A DNA stretch of 64,000 nucleotides from Belnapia mucosa (GTDB lineage Bacteria > Pseudomonadota > Alphaproteobacteria > Acetobacterales > Acetobacteraceae). The stretch's first letter is position 1. The number at the start of each line of letters is the position of its first letter. A program made the position numbers and the translations under genes. The notes below the pieces were generated by a model that saw only the letters and a program-made list of their open reading frames with translations, was not told the origin of the DNA and searched no databases. The stretch spans positions 337,235 through 401,234 of the forward strand of contig NZ_JAEUXJ010000005.1 of the NCBI RefSeq assembly GCF_016775475.1. Direction: 5' to 3'. Shown here one piece after another: positions 26,645 through 38,286 of this stretch.

Positions 26645-26999
26645 TCACCCGGGCACGGCTGCAAGAATGCCGCGCCGTCGCCATCGCAACGAGAAGCCCC
26701 CGCATTCCCTCTCGGCGTCTCCAACGAAGGCCGCCTCGGCATGGCTGCCGGACACCACGCTCTCGGCGCCCGCACCGTAGAGGTCGAGCGCCTTCAGTCT
26801 GGCGACGCCATCGAAATAGCCATCGCTGAGCGCCACATCGGTCTTGATGCGGAGGATGCCGGTTGGATCGGCCCCGCCGCAGCGTGACGGCGACGGCGAC
26901 GCTGCTGCCGGTGACGCCATTCACATCGGTATCCCGGGCAACCAGGAAACGAAGGCCATCGCCTGTGAGGGTGACCTCGATCGCCCAGCTTCCATCGGC
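26645..26999 (-). pseudogene. Frameshifted remnant of an unidentified protein
   Basis: Two coding-looking stretches lie in different minus-strand frames. The right part (about 26885-26996) reads GSWAIEVTLTGDGLRFLVAR then DTDVNGVTGSSVAVAVTL. After a frame change near 26880-26890 the left part reads ADPTGILRIKTDVALSDGYF then DGVARLKALDLYGAGAESVV. Codon choice is typical of real genes here (G or C in third positions). There is no start codon or ribosome site, and a stop lies just before the right part. The beta-strand-rich pattern could come from a secreted RTX or carbohydrate-binding protein like its GH16 neighbour. No family was recognised. Confidence 0.4.
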
Positions 27000-27635
27000 C
27001 TAGCGACCAGTGCTGAGGGCAAGCCAGAGCGCGACGGCGGCAAGCAGCAGCGACAGCACGCGCCGCATGCGGTCGCGCCGGGCGCCGGCGACCAGCCAGG
27101 GGCGGAGCCGCCCCGCAAGCAGCACCACGCTGACATGCACCATGGTCGCCACCGCGACATAGAGGCCGCCGAGCAGGGCCATCTGGATCACCACGGCGGG
27201 GACCGCATCCCCGGCGCCCTCCGGCGCCGCGATGAAGCGCGGCAGGACCGAGACGAAGAACAGGACGGATTTCGGATTGAGCAGGTTGGTGACAAAGCCG
27301 CGCCGGAACAGCCGCGGCGCCTGCGCGCCGAGCGGGGCCAGGCTCGCCTCGGCATCCGCCTCCCCGCGCCAACCCTCATAGGCCAGCCAGAGCAGGTAGC
27401 CGACGCCTGCCCAGCGCAGCGCCTCATAGAGCAGCGGCGAGCGCGCGATCAGGGCGCCGGCGCCGAGCCCGGCCACCAGCGCATGCACCGCCAGCCCGGC
27501 GGCGACGCCCGCCACCGCCACCAGCGCCGGCCGCGCCCCACGCTCGAGCGAGAGCAGGGCGAGATAGGCCATGTTCGGCCCAGGCGTCAGCTCGAGCAGC
27601 AGGACCGCGAGGAGGAATTCAGCCAGCGGCGGCAT
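27000..27635 (-). CDS. LysE/RhtB-family amino-acid exporter
   Basis: A 211-residue inner-membrane protein with about six hydrophobic helices, of the LysE/RhtB exporter family. Hallmarks are LELTPGPNMAYLALLSLERG at residues 14-33 and FRRGFVTNLLNPKSVLFFVSVLP near residue 110. Family members export amino acids or homoserine lactones; the substrate here is unknown. It is the last gene of the long leftward block and follows phzF by 15 bp. Confidence 0.92.
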   Translation of the reverse strand: MPPLAEFLLAVLLLELTPGPNMAYLALLSLERGARPALVAVAGVAAGLAVHALVAGLGAGALIARSPLLYEALRWAGVGYLLWLAYEGWRGEADAEASLAPLGAQAPRLFRRGFVTNLLNPKSVLFFVSVLPRFIAAPEGAGDAVPAVVIQMALLGGLYVAVATMVHVSVVLLAGRLRPWLVAGARRDRMRRVLSLLLAAVALWLALSTGR

Positions 27636-27650
27636 GGCATCGCGCCGGCC

Positions 27651-28535
27651 TCAGAGCAGGGCTTCGCCCCTCAGCACGGGCACACAGCCCCCGCCGACCG
27701 TGGCGCGAATGCCGCCCCCGGTGCGACGGGCGGTGGTGCGGAGCAGGCTCGGGCGGCCCATCTCGACGCCCTGGAGGATCTCCAGCGCCTGCTGCTCCGC
27801 CCCGGTCAGGGAGAGGAGGAAGCCGGCCAGCGGCGTGGCGGCGCTGCCCGTCGCCGCATCCTCCGGCGTGCCGGAGAGGGGCGAGAACATCCGCGCCCGC
27901 AGCCTCTCCCCATCCCATCGGTAGAGATAAAGCGAGAGGCGGCCGCCGAGCGCCGGCAGCGTCTCGACCGCCCGGCGGAAGGCGGCATGGTCGGGGGCGG
28001 CGGCGGCCAGCGCCTCTGGCGTCACCTCCAGCAGCACCCGCGGATTGCCGCCATCGGAGGCCAGGGTCGGCGCGTGGCGGGCGGTGAGGATGCCGCCCGG
28101 CGGGATGCCGGCACAGGCGGCGATGGGCCCCGCCGGCAGCGCGGCGCCGATGGTCAGCGGCTGCGGTGCGGCGACGATGGCGGCCAGCACCGCCCCCGCT
28201 GCATCCCGCTCCAGCTCGATCTCGACCAGGCCGCCCGGTTCCTCGAAGCGGAGGCGGCCTTCGCGGGCGCGGTCGGCGAGGACGAAGGCGGTGCCGACAT
28301 TGGGATGGCCGGCGAAGGGCATCTCGGCAGTGCGATTGAAGATGCGGACGCGGGCGGTATTGGCCGGGTCCTCGGGGGGCAGGACGAAGGTGGTCTCGCT
28401 GAGATTGAACTCGGCGGCCAGCGCCTGCATCTCGGCATCCGAGAGGCCGCGCGCATCGGGAAAGACCGCAAGCTGATTGCCGCCGAAGCGGCGGTCGGTG
28501 AAGACATCCAGGGTGACGAAAGGATAGGTCCTCAT
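27651..28535 (-). CDS. PhzF-family isomerase/epimerase
   Basis: A 294-residue protein of the PhzF (diaminopimelate-epimerase-like) fold. The N-terminus [20 protein letters not shown] and the catalytic-glutamate block [11 protein letters not shown] (Glu near residue 45) are intact. [24 protein letters not shown] and the C-terminal mirror motif [19 protein letters not shown] are also present. No phenazine gene is nearby, so the substrate is unknown; most members outside phenazine clusters are uncharacterised. Its start overlaps the thiD stop by 4 bp. Confidence 0.9.
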   Translation of the reverse strand: MRTYPFVTLDVFTDRRFGGNQLAVFPDARGLSDAEMQALAAEFNLSETTFVLPPEDPANTARVRIFNRTAEMPFAGHPNVGTAFVLADRAREGRLRFEEPGGLVEIELERDAAGAVLAAIVAAPQPLTIGAALPAGPIAACAGIPPGGILTARHAPTLASDGGNPRVLLEVTPEALAAAAPDHAAFRRAVETLPALGGRLSLYLYRWDGERLRARMFSPLSGTPEDAATGSAATPLAGFLLSLTGAEQQALEILQGVEMGRPSLLRTTARRTGGGIRATVGGGCVPVLRGEALL

Positions 28536-29338
28536 CCCAGGCGCTCCGGGTCGAAGGTGACGGCATGGTCCAGCGGGCCATGGCCACGCCCATAGCCGGG
28601 GGCGGCGAGGATGGCGGCGCGGACATAGCGGCGGGCGCGGGCCACCGCCTCCTCCAGCGGCATTCCCTGGGCGAGGCCGACGGCGATCGCGCTGGCGAGA
28701 GTGCAGCCGGTGCCATGCGTATGGCGCGTCTCGATCCGCGCATCCTCGAAGCGGAGGATGCCTTCGGGAGTGCCGAGCAGGTCGACCAGGCGGGGGCCTT
28801 CGAGATGCCCGCCCTTCAGCAGCACGGCGCGGGCGCCGAGGCCGAGCAGGGCCGGCATGGCGGCCTCCATCTCCGCCTCGGTTTTGATGCGGAGGCCGGT
28901 CAGCACCTCGGCCTCCGGCAGGTTCGGGGTGATGAGGCTGGCGAGCGGGACCAGCCGGCGCTTCAGCGTCTCCACCGCATCGGGCTGCAGCAGCGGATGG
29001 CCACCCTTCGCCACCATCACCGGATCGGCGACGAGGGGGATGCCCGGCGCCTCGGCCGCGATGCCGTCGCAGACCGCGGCGATGGTCGCGCTGTCATGCA
29101 GCATGCCGGTCTTCAGCGCATCGGCGCCGATATCGCGCAGCACCACATCCATCTGCTGGCGGATGAAGGCGGTCGGGATCGGCAGGACGCCATGGACGCC
29201 CTCGGTATTCTGCGCCGTCAGCGCGGTGATGGCGGTGGCGGCGAAACCGCCGAGCGCCGTCACCGCCTTGATATCCGCCTGGATGCCGGCGCCACCGCCG
29301 GAATCCGAGCCGGCGATGATGAGGACGCGGCCCCGCAT
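28532..29338 (-). CDS. thiD: Hydroxymethylpyrimidine/phosphomethylpyrimidine kinase
   Basis: Ribokinase-fold enzyme, 268 residues, that phosphorylates HMP and HMP-P in thiamine synthesis. Seen: IIAGSDSGGGAGIQADIK at the N-terminus with the substrate loop, VADPVMVAKGGHPLLQPDA, LLKGGHLEG, and the anion-hole/catalytic block THGTGCTLASAIA near residue 208. Its start codon abuts the glmM stop with no gap and its stop overlaps phzF by 4 bp. No TPP riboswitch was noticed; expression seems tied to the housekeeping run. Confidence 0.95.
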   Translation of the reverse strand: MRGRVLIIAGSDSGGGAGIQADIKAVTALGGFAATAITALTAQNTEGVHGVLPIPTAFIRQQMDVVLRDIGADALKTGMLHDSATIAAVCDGIAAEAPGIPLVADPVMVAKGGHPLLQPDAVETLKRRLVPLASLITPNLPEAEVLTGLRIKTEAEMEAAMPALLGLGARAVLLKGGHLEGPRLVDLLGTPEGILRFEDARIETRHTHGTGCTLASAIAVGLAQGMPLEEAVARARRYVRAAILAAPGYGRGHGPLDHAVTFDPERLG

Positions 29339-30697
29339 CTAGGCGGCGATCCGCGCGCGGATGGTGGCGGCGAGCGACTCCACCGTCTCGGTGACCAGCG
29401 CCTCATCCTCGGCCTCGGCCATGACGCGGATCAGCGGCTCCGTGCCGCTGGCGCGGATCAGGATGCGGCCGCGCTCGCCGAGGCGCTCCTCGAAGGCGGC
29501 GATCTCGCGCTGCACGGCATCATCCTTCAGCGGCGAGGCACCGGCGAAGCGGACATTCACCAGCCGCTGCGGCAGGGGCGTGAAGCGGCGGCAGACCTCG
29601 CTGGCGGGCCGCTTGTCCTGCACCAGCACGGAGAGGACCTGCAGCGCCGCGACCAAGCCATCCCCGGTGGTGGCGAAGTCGGACATGATGACATGGCCCG
29701 ATTGCTCGCCGCCCAGGTTGCAGCCGGTATCGCGCATCCGTTCTCCGACATAGCGGTCGCCGACCGCGGTGCGCAGCAGGTTGAGGCCGAGGCCCTTGAA
29801 ATGGCGCTCCAGGCCCATATTGGACATCACCGTCGCCACCACCGCGCCGCCGCGCAGCCTTCCCTCGGCATGCCAGGACCCGGCGATCAGGGCGAGAATC
29901 TGGTCGCCATCGATCAGCGTCCCCGCCTCATCGACCAGCACCAGCCGGTCGGCATCGCCATCGAGGGCGATGCCGATATCGGCCCGCCGCTCCCGCACTA
30001 GGCTGGCGAGCTGGCCGGGGGCGGTGGAGCCGACGCCCTGGTTGATGTTGAAGCCATCCGGCGCGACACCGATGGAGACGACCTCGGCGCCCAGCTCCCA
30101 CAGCACGGTGGGGGCGACGCGGTAGGCGGCGCCATGGGCACAATCAACGACGATGCGAAGCCCTTCGAGCGTCAGGCGGCGGGGGAAGCTCTGCTTGGCG
30201 GCCTCGATGTAGCGGCCGGGGGCGTCCTCGAGGCGGCTGGCACGGCCGAGCCGGGCCGGGGCGACCTGGGCGCCGGCGAGGTCGCCGGCCATCAGCGCCT
30301 CGATCTCCGCCTCCTGCGCATCCGACAGCTTCAGCCCGTCGGGGCCGAACAGCTTGATGCCGTTATCCTCGAAGGGATTGTGCGAGGCGCTGACCATCAC
30401 GCCAAGATCGGCGCGGAGGCTGCGGGTCAGGAGGGCGATGGCCGGCGTCGGCATCGGGCCGACCAGGACGACATCCATCCCGGCGCCGACGAAGCCGGCT
30501 GCCAGGGCCGGTTCCAGCATATAGCCCGAGAGGCGGGTATCCTTGCCGATGACCACGCGGTGCCGGTGGCTGCCGCGGTTGAAATACTGCCCCGCCGCCT
30601 GGCCGAGCCGGAGGGCGGTGGCGGCATCCATCGGCGCCTGGTTGGCCTTGCCACGGATGCCATCGGTGCCGAAGAGGCGACGGGTAGGCTGGGTCAT
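29339..30697 (-). CDS. glmM: Phosphoglucosamine mutase
   Basis: Converts glucosamine-6-phosphate to glucosamine-1-phosphate for peptidoglycan and LPS precursors; 452 residues, full length. The phosphoserine loop [13 protein letters not shown] lies near residues 100-112, the metal-binding loop [16 protein letters not shown] near 240, the sugar-binding GGEQSGHVI near 325, and the phosphate-binding [14 protein letters not shown] near 413. The order ftsH-folP-glmM is the usual alphaproteobacterial arrangement. Confidence 0.97.
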   Translation of the reverse strand: MTQPTRRLFGTDGIRGKANQAPMDAATALRLGQAAGQYFNRGSHRHRVVIGKDTRLSGYMLEPALAAGFVGAGMDVVLVGPMPTPAIALLTRSLRADLGVMVSASHNPFEDNGIKLFGPDGLKLSDAQEAEIEALMAGDLAGAQVAPARLGRASRLEDAPGRYIEAAKQSFPRRLTLEGLRIVVDCAHGAAYRVAPTVLWELGAEVVSIGVAPDGFNINQGVGSTAPGQLASLVRERRADIGIALDGDADRLVLVDEAGTLIDGDQILALIAGSWHAEGRLRGGAVVATVMSNMGLERHFKGLGLNLLRTAVGDRYVGERMRDTGCNLGGEQSGHVIMSDFATTGDGLVAALQVLSVLVQDKRPASEVCRRFTPLPQRLVNVRFAGASPLKDDAVQREIAAFEERLGERGRILIRASGTEPLIRVMAEAEDEALVTETVESLAATIRARIAA

Positions 30698-30706
30698 GGA
30701 ATTGGA

Positions 30707-31720
30707 TTAGCGCCCGGCGGGCGGCATGTCACCGGAAAGCGAGGCCTGCCAGACGCGCAGCGCCTGCACGGTCTCCGCCACGTCATGGACGCGGAGGATG
30801 GCGGCCCCCCTCCCCGCCCCGGCCAGCGCGACGGCAAGGCTGGGGGCAAGGCGCCGGCCGGCCTCCGGGACCCCGGCGATGCGGCCGAGGAAGCCCTTGC
30901 GGGAGGCACCAAGCAGGATGGGGCAGCCGATCCCGGCCAGCAGCGGCAGCCGGTCCACCAGCGCCAGATTCCCCGCCAGGGTCTTGCCGAAGCCGATGCC
31001 GGGATCGACCGCGATGCGGACGCGGGGGATGCCGGCGGCCTCCAGCGCCTCGACGCGGTCGGCGAGGAAACCGGCGACCTCCAGCGCGGCATCGCGGTAG
31101 CCGGTATGGGCCTGCATGCTGCGCGGATCAGTTGTCGGCATATGCATGAGGATGACGGGGGCGGCGGCTTCGGCCACCACCCGCAATGCCTCCGGATCAT
31201 GGCGGAGGGCGGTGACGTCGTTGACGATGCGGGCGCCGGCCACGAGCGCGGCCGCCATGGTGGCGGCATTCCGGGTATCGACCGAGACCGGGGCGATAAG
31301 AGCCAGCGCCCGGATCACGGGCAGGATGCGGCGCATCTCCTCCTCGGGCGGGACGGGTTCGGCGCCAGGGCGGGTGGATTCGCCACCGATATCGAGGATG
31401 TCGGCACCGGCCTCCCGCATCGCCTCGCCTTGAGCGATGGCCCGGGCCTGGTCGGCGGCAAGGCCGTCGCCGGAGAAGCTGTCGGGCGTGACATTGACGA
31501 TGCCCATCACCAGCGGGCGGCCGGGATCGGGCAGGCCGGCAAAGTCCGGCGGGCGGGTCGTGAGGCGACCCCGCCAGGGCTCCGGCACCGCCTCGGCGGG
31601 CATCACCACCCCGCTGCGCCGGGCGAGGAGGAAGCGCAGCGGCCCACCCTGGAGAGGGAGGCCGGAATTGGAAACCGCCGGGCCCGTCACCAGGCCCAGC
31701 GGTTCGATCCAGTCCCGCAT
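30707..31720 (-). CDS. folP: Dihydropteroate synthase
   Basis: TIM-barrel enzyme joining p-aminobenzoate and dihydropterin pyrophosphate in folate synthesis. The core starts at MGIVNVTPDSFSGDG (residues ~73-87), with DIGGESTRPGAEPVP near 110. VSVDTRNAATMAAAL and the pterin-binding VDPGIGFGKTLAGNLAL and LLGASRKGFLGR blocks follow. The protein is 337 residues, about 60 longer than the minimal enzyme, because of an N-terminal extension seen in related alphaproteobacteria. It lies between ftsH and glmM. Confidence 0.96.
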   Translation of the reverse strand: MRDWIEPLGLVTGPAVSNSGLPLQGGPLRFLLARRSGVVMPAEAVPEPWRGRLTTRPPDFAGLPDPGRPLVMGIVNVTPDSFSGDGLAADQARAIAQGEAMREAGADILDIGGESTRPGAEPVPPEEEMRRILPVIRALALIAPVSVDTRNAATMAAALVAGARIVNDVTALRHDPEALRVVAEAAAPVILMHMPTTDPRSMQAHTGYRDAALEVAGFLADRVEALEAAGIPRVRIAVDPGIGFGKTLAGNLALVDRLPLLAGIGCPILLGASRKGFLGRIAGVPEAGRRLAPSLAVALAGAGRGAAILRVHDVAETVQALRVWQASLSGDMPPAGR

Positions 31721-31731
31721 GGGGCGCTGGA

Positions 31732-33654
<1,923 letters not shown>

Positions 33655-33701
33655 CGATGCATATCCCGTTCCCGCCACGACCCGGATCGGGCCATGGTGC
33701 C

Positions 33702-35000
33702 TCAGGCAACGCCCAAGGCCAGCGACCCCCAAGATAGGGATGCCGACCCCGCCCGTGAATGCCCCCCCAGTGAAAGCTGCGGGCGCATCGCGACCGCATC
33801 ATCCCGGAAGGCGCCGTCGAGGACAGGGCCCCCAGCGGGAGCGAACACGGTGGCGAAATCCGTGCAGCGCTCGGGGTCAGGATAATCCAGACCGGGCACC
33901 GCCACCAGCACGCCGTTGCACCAAATACTTGGCAATGCAGAGAGCACGGCGGCCGGCAGCCCTGGCGCGAGGCGACGCAGCCCGGCCGCCGCCGGCCCGA
34001 GGGCGCCCAGGCTGCAATCCCCGGCGCCAGGCCCGACCAGGCGGAAGCGCCCGTCCCAGAGGGTGCCGGTCCTGGCCGGCACCGGCGGGGCGAGGTCCGC
34101 CACCTCCCGCCGCAGCAGCCATCCTCCGGTCCGGGGCCGCAGCACGGCGCCGGCGAGGCTCCCCTGCCCCCGCTCCAGCAGTGCGGCCGTGGCGGCGCGG
34201 CCGGGCGCCAGCCGTCCCCCGCCCACCGCCCGCAGCAGGGCGGCCAGCGCCGCCTCGGCCAGCCGATCCTTGCCGAGTTCGGCGGGATCGATCTCGGCAA
34301 AGCCCTCGGGGTGGAGCCGGGCGGCGGCAGCGAGGCGGGCGGCGAGCGGCCCGGCCTCCCGCCCCCGACGGCGGGCGAAGGCGGCGGCGGCCTCGGCCAG
34401 GGCGGGGACCGCCTCCCCCTCCCCCAGCACGGCGCGCAGCCGGACACGGGCGAAGCGCGGATCGGCATTGCTTGGGTCGCGCAGCGGGGCGAGGCCGGCC
34501 GCGGCCACCACCGCCTCCAGCCGCGCCGGCGGGATGCCGAGCAGCGGTCGCAGGATCAGCGCCGCGCCCGCCGGCCGCGCCGCGGCCATGCCGGCCAGCC
34601 CATCCGGGCCGCTGCCGCGCAGGGCCCGGAACAGCAGCGTCTCCGCCTGGTCGCGCTGCTGATGGCCAAGCAGGAGCCACGGCCGCCCAGCCGCCCGACA
34701 GGCCTCCAGCAGGGCAGTCAGCCGTGCTTCGCGCGCCCTTTCTTGCAAACGGGACCCGGCGGGCAGGCCGAGCGGCAACAACCGGGCCTCGATCCCGCGC
34801 GCGGCGAGCAGGGCGATAGTGGCGGCGGTCTCGGCGCCGCTCTCGGGCCGCAGCCCGTGATCCACCACCAGGCCGAGCAGCGAGCCGCCCCGGGCGCGGG
34901 CCCACTCCGCGGCCAGCAGGGCCAGGGCCAGGCTGTCCGGCCCGCCGGAGATGCCGGCAGCAAGCGCCGGGGCCGGGCCGAAGGGCCCGAGCGGCGCCAT
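33702..35000 (-). CDS. tilS: tRNA(Ile)-lysidine synthase
   Basis: Modifies C34 of tRNA-Ile(CAU) to lysidine so that it reads AUA. It has 432 residues. The PP-loop [15 protein letters not shown] lies near residue 16, and [30 protein letters not shown] and [13 protein letters not shown] follow. The ATG at 35000 is the only standard start. The in-frame sequence just before it (SPVGQQEFAAL) looks like the normal TilS N-terminus, so a non-standard start about 15 codons earlier is possible. It follows cpoB closely and precedes ftsH, as in many relatives. Confidence 0.93.
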   Translation of the reverse strand: MAPLGPFGPAPALAAGISGGPDSLALALLAAEWARARGGSLLGLVVDHGLRPESGAETAATIALLAARGIEARLLPLGLPAGSRLQERAREARLTALLEACRAAGRPWLLLGHQQRDQAETLLFRALRGSGPDGLAGMAAARPAGAALILRPLLGIPPARLEAVVAAAGLAPLRDPSNADPRFARVRLRAVLGEGEAVPALAEAAAAFARRRGREAGPLAARLAAAARLHPEGFAEIDPAELGKDRLAEAALAALLRAVGGGRLAPGRAATAALLERGQGSLAGAVLRPRTGGWLLRREVADLAPPVPARTGTLWDGRFRLVGPGAGDCSLGALGPAAAGLRRLAPGLPAAVLSALPSIWCNGVLVAVPGLDYPDPERCTDFATVFAPAGGPVLDGAFRDDAVAMRPQLSLGGHSRAGSASLSWGSLALGVA

Positions 35001-35032
35001 CAGCGCCGCGAATTCCTGCTGCCCGACGGGGC

Positions 35033-35926
35033 TCAGCGGCAGCCGGCCCGACGCCGCCCTTCGGCCGCGCGCTCGGCCAACGGCGGGCGGAGATTGGGGA
35101 AATTGCTCCGCAGATCGTCCAGCGTGTCGCAGGCCTCGCGCTTGTTGCCGAGGCTGGCAAAGGCGCCGGCGAGGCCGATCAGCGCCTCGGGCGCGCGCGG
35201 CCCGGTGCGGCTGCGGGTAAAGGCGTCGTTATAGGCGAGCGCCGCGCCGGCATAGTCGCGCTTGCCGCTCAGCGCATCGCCGAGCAGGAGCTGCGCATCG
35301 GTGGCGCGGGTGCTGCCGCGGGCGGCGAGCGCCTCGCGCGCCGCAGCCTCGGCGGCGCCATAGTCGCGGCGGCCGAGTGCCGCCTGGCCATCGGCGATGG
35401 CCCGTTCCGGGGTACGGGCGGCGCTGGGCGCAGCCGCGGGCGGCGCGGCGGGTGCGCTGGGCGCGGCGGGGGCCGCCGCCCGGGCGGGCGGGGCCGCCGG
35501 CGCGGCCGCGCGGCCGCCACCCTGCCCCTCGAGCTGCTGGAGCCGGTAGTCGAGATCGCCCTGCAGCTTCTCGACCTGCTGGCCGAGATTGCGGTTGCGG
35601 TTCTCGCTCTCATCCAGCCGGCCGCGCAGGCGGCGCGTCTCATCCTCCAGCGCCGTCACCCGGTCGAGCAGCGCCCCGACCAGTTCGCCCTGCGGGGCGC
35701 CGCCGGAACGGGAGGGCGGCGGCACCACGGCCGGCGCGCCCATGGCGGAACCGCCGCGGCGGACTTGGTCCAGCTCTTGCCGGAGCTGGAGGATCTGGTT
35801 CTGGAGATAGATGCCTTCGCGGCTCTCGGCCTGGGCGAAGGCAGGGCCGGCCGGCAGCAGCGCCAGGGTGGCGATGGTGGTGGCGATGGTGGTGGCGAGG
35901 ATCAGGGCGGCGAGCACGCGGCGCAT
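35033..35926 (-). CDS. cpoB: Tol-Pal associated cell division coordinator CpoB (YbgF)
   Basis: Periplasmic protein that links Tol-Pal constriction with peptidoglycan synthesis. It has 297 residues from the ATG at 35926, which has a GGAGG ribosome site. Signal peptide (RRVLAALILATTIATTIATLALL...AFA) to about residue 30, trimerising coiled coil (~35-130), Ala/Pro linker, then tetratricopeptide-like repeats from ~185 (DAQLLLGDALSGKRDYAGAAL, RAPEALIGLAGAFASLGNKRE). It is separated from pal by 265 bp containing two large inverted repeats. Confidence 0.93.
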   Translation of the reverse strand: MRRVLAALILATTIATTIATLALLPAGPAFAQAESREGIYLQNQILQLRQELDQVRRGGSAMGAPAVVPPPSRSGGAPQGELVGALLDRVTALEDETRRLRGRLDESENRNRNLGQQVEKLQGDLDYRLQQLEGQGGGRAAAPAAPPARAAAPAAPSAPAAPPAAAPSAARTPERAIADGQAALGRRDYGAAEAAAREALAARGSTRATDAQLLLGDALSGKRDYAGAALAYNDAFTRSRTGPRAPEALIGLAGAFASLGNKREACDTLDDLRSNFPNLRPPLAERAAEGRRRAGCR

Positions 35927-36090
35927 CAAGGGGCCTCCGATGGGGCTCAGCGCAGAACGGTCCGCGCGAAACGGAATGCGGGCCGGCTGGATAAGGCAGC
36001 CGGCCCGCATCGGCCAGGGGGTTGTCCCCGAATATGCACGAAGCCGCCATCACGCCGGGGACAGCGCACCGGCGCGGCGGCCGGGCTTTA

Positions 36091-36129
36091 GACCGGCTTC
36101 ACCCATGCCGTGCATGGCTGAAGCCGGTC
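36091..36129. repeat. Long imperfect hairpin between cpoB and pal
   Basis: GACCGGCTTCA (36091-36101) and TGAAGCCGGTC (36119-36129) pair perfectly. Inside, CCATGC (36103-36108) pairs with GCATGG (36112-36117). On the plus strand the stem is followed by CAGTCTTTTGTTTT, a terminator-like tail on the strand opposite to the genes. It may be a dispersed intergenic repeat rather than a terminator. Confidence 0.6.
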
Positions 36130-36146
36130 CAGTCTTTTGTTTTGCC

Positions 36147-36190
36147 GCATTTTCCGAGGCGTCCGGCATTCACGCCGGACTTGAAAATGC
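36147..36190. repeat. Two-part inverted repeat next to the pal stop codon
   Basis: Outer arms GCATTTTC (36147-36154) and GAAAATGC (36183-36190) enclose inner arms GTCCGGC (36161-36167) and GCCGGAC (36174-36180). It starts one base from the pal stop on the leftward transcript and could slow or end transcription before cpoB, or protect the pal mRNA 3' end. Confidence 0.6.
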
Positions 36191-36191
36191 T

Positions 36192-36677
36192 CTAGCGGAC
36201 GACGGTGACGGCGCGGCGGTTCTGCGCCCAGGCATCCTCGGAGGAGCCGAGGGCGGCCGGACGGTCCTTGCCGTAGGAGATGGTGGAGATGCGGGCGCCG
36301 GCGGTGCCGGTCGCCACCAGCACGTCGCGGGCGGCATTGGCGCGGCGCTGACCGAGGGCGAGGTTGTATTCGCGGGTGCCGCGCTCATCGGCATGGCCTT
36401 CGACCTGCACCGTCACCTGCGGATAGCGGGACAGCCAGGCGGACTGGCGCTCGAGCACCGAGCGCTGGTCGGCGCGGATGCTGGACTCGTCGGTGTCGAA
36501 GAAGACGCGGTCGCCGACATTGGCCACCAGGTCTTCCTGGCTGCCCGGGCGCGGGCCGGCCGAGCTGCCCGCGGCGGCGCCAGCGCCGGTGGCGGCGTTG
36601 TCGGCGGTCGAGGACTGGCAGGCGGTCAGCAGGGCAAGCGCGGCAACGGCACCCAGAAGCTTGGCATTGAGCATCAT
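36192..36677 (-). CDS. pal: Peptidoglycan-associated lipoprotein Pal
   Basis: Outer-membrane lipoprotein that binds peptidoglycan and TolB. It has 161 residues. The lipoprotein signal ends with lipobox LTAC, giving a lipidated Cys near residue 20, followed by a Gly/Ala-rich linker. The OmpA-like domain includes FFDTDESSIRADQRSVLERQ, VEGHADERGTREYNLALGQRRA and the closing NRRAVTVVR. It starts at the first of two adjacent ATGs, with GAAGGGA upstream. Confidence 0.96.
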   Translation of the reverse strand: MMLNAKLLGAVAALALLTACQSSTADNAATGAGAAAGSSAGPRPGSQEDLVANVGDRVFFDTDESSIRADQRSVLERQSAWLSRYPQVTVQVEGHADERGTREYNLALGQRRANAARDVLVATGTAGARISTISYGKDRPAALGSSEDAWAQNRRAVTVVR

Positions 36678-36883
36678 GTCGTCCCTTCTTCGTCCAAATG
36701 GCGCAGCGCGGAACTGCGGAATTCCACGACGGGCGTTACAACCAGCGCGTTAGAGGGTCAAGGCAAGGGGGCACGAATAGGGCAATATCCGCACCCGCCC
36801 ATGCTATCGCAGCAGGCCTGCCATTACTGTGACGAAGAAGTCGCAGGGTGATTGTTTCCGCTTATTGCAAACGCCCTGCGCAA

Positions 36884-38251
36884 TCAGGCCAACAACGGTG
36901 ACCAGGCCGGGTCGGACGCGTCGGTCGGGGTGACGATCTGGCGTTCGTTGAAGCCGGCGATGTCGATGCTGGACAGGCGCGCGGAATAGCCGCCGCCGCG
37001 CGAATCCCGTGCCGGGGTCTCGCGGAAATACATCATGACGCGGCCATTGGGGGCGAAGGTCGGGCCTTCCATCCCCCAGCCTTCCGACAGGATGCGCTCG
37101 CCCGAACCGTCGGGCCGCATCACGCCGATGGCGAACTGCCCGCCCGAGATGCGGGTGAAGGCGATCAGGTCGCCGCGCGGCGACCAGACCGGCGTCGCAT
37201 AGCGGCCGCGGCCGAAGGAGATGCGGCGCACGCCGCCACCGCCGGCATCCATGACATAGATCTGCTGGTCGCCGCCGCGATCGGAGTTGAAGACGATCTG
37301 CGAGCCGTCCGGCGAGAAGCAGGGCGAGACATCGAGCCCGCCGCCCGAAGTGAGCTGCCGTTCCCGCCGGCTGCCGAGATCGACGACATAGATGTTCGCG
37401 TCATTGCCGCGCGTCGAGGAGAGCACCACGCTGCGCCCATCCGGCGAGAAGCGCGGCGAGAGGGTCATGCCCTGGAAGGTGCCCAGCACCTCCTGCCGGC
37501 CGCTCTCGATATTGAAGAGATAGACCCGCGGCTCGCCGCGCGCATAGGACATGAAGGCGATCTGCTGCGCATTCGGATGGAAGCGCGGGGTCAGCGCCGC
37601 GGCGGAACCATCGGTCAGGAAGCGCTGGTTCTCGCCATCCTGGTCCATGATGGCGAGGCGGCGGACGCGGCGGTCGCGCGGCCCGGTCTCGGCGACATAG
37701 ACGACGCGGGTGTCGAAATAACCCTTCTCGCCCAGCAGCCGCTCATAGATCACGTCGGAGATCAGATGCGCGATGCGGCGCCAATTGGCCGCCGGCGCGG
37801 TGAAGGCGGTGCCCTGGATCTGCGCCTCGGGCAGCACGTCCCAGAGGCGGAATTCGACCCGCAGCCGGTCACCGGACAGCTCGGCCCGGCCGGTGGTCAG
37901 GGCCTGGGCGCCGATGACGCGCCAGTCCTGGAAGCGCGGCGTCTGCGCCGCGGCTTCTGCGGTCTGGATATAGGCGGCGCGGTCGACCGGCCGGAACAGG
38001 CCGGAATTGCGCAGGTTGTTCAGCACCACGCCGGCGATGGCCTGGCCGACGCGCTGCGCCTCGCCGGAGCCGCCGGCGAAATTCGGCACCGCGATCGGGA
38101 TCGGATCGGTGCGCGCCTTGGTGATGTCGACCACCGAGCTCGGCCCGCCTTGGGCGAAGGCCGGCAGGCCGGTCAGCAGCGGCAGGCCGAGCGCGGCACC
38201 GCCGAAGATCGCGGCGCGGCGGGAGAGCTGGCGGATCGCAGCGTCATCCAT
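36884..38251 (-). CDS. tolB: Tol-Pal translocation protein TolB
   Basis: Periplasmic beta-propeller protein linking TolA and Pal; 455 residues from the ATG at 38251, with GGAGG upstream. The export signal [18 protein letters not shown]...AFAQ contains an SRRxxIF pattern, unusual for TolB and suggestive of Tat export. The N-terminal domain ([12 protein letters not shown]) precedes a six-bladed propeller with repeats such as [19 protein letters not shown] and [19 protein letters not shown]. It sits between tolA and pal. Confidence 0.95.
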   Translation of the reverse strand: MDDAAIRQLSRRAAIFGGAALGLPLLTGLPAFAQGGPSSVVDITKARTDPIPIAVPNFAGGSGEAQRVGQAIAGVVLNNLRNSGLFRPVDRAAYIQTAEAAAQTPRFQDWRVIGAQALTTGRAELSGDRLRVEFRLWDVLPEAQIQGTAFTAPAANWRRIAHLISDVIYERLLGEKGYFDTRVVYVAETGPRDRRVRRLAIMDQDGENQRFLTDGSAAALTPRFHPNAQQIAFMSYARGEPRVYLFNIESGRQEVLGTFQGMTLSPRFSPDGRSVVLSSTRGNDANIYVVDLGSRRERQLTSGGGLDVSPCFSPDGSQIVFNSDRGGDQQIYVMDAGGGGVRRISFGRGRYATPVWSPRGDLIAFTRISGGQFAIGVMRPDGSGERILSEGWGMEGPTFAPNGRVMMYFRETPARDSRGGGYSARLSSIDIAGFNERQIVTPTDASDPAWSPLLA

Positions 38252-38286
38252 CTGGGTCTTCCTCCGGTGTTTCGATCCGCGCGGCC

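Noticed and set aside
28532..29338. TPP riboswitch expected near thiD
   Set aside because: thiD abuts glmM with no leader space, and no THI-box sequence was noticed.
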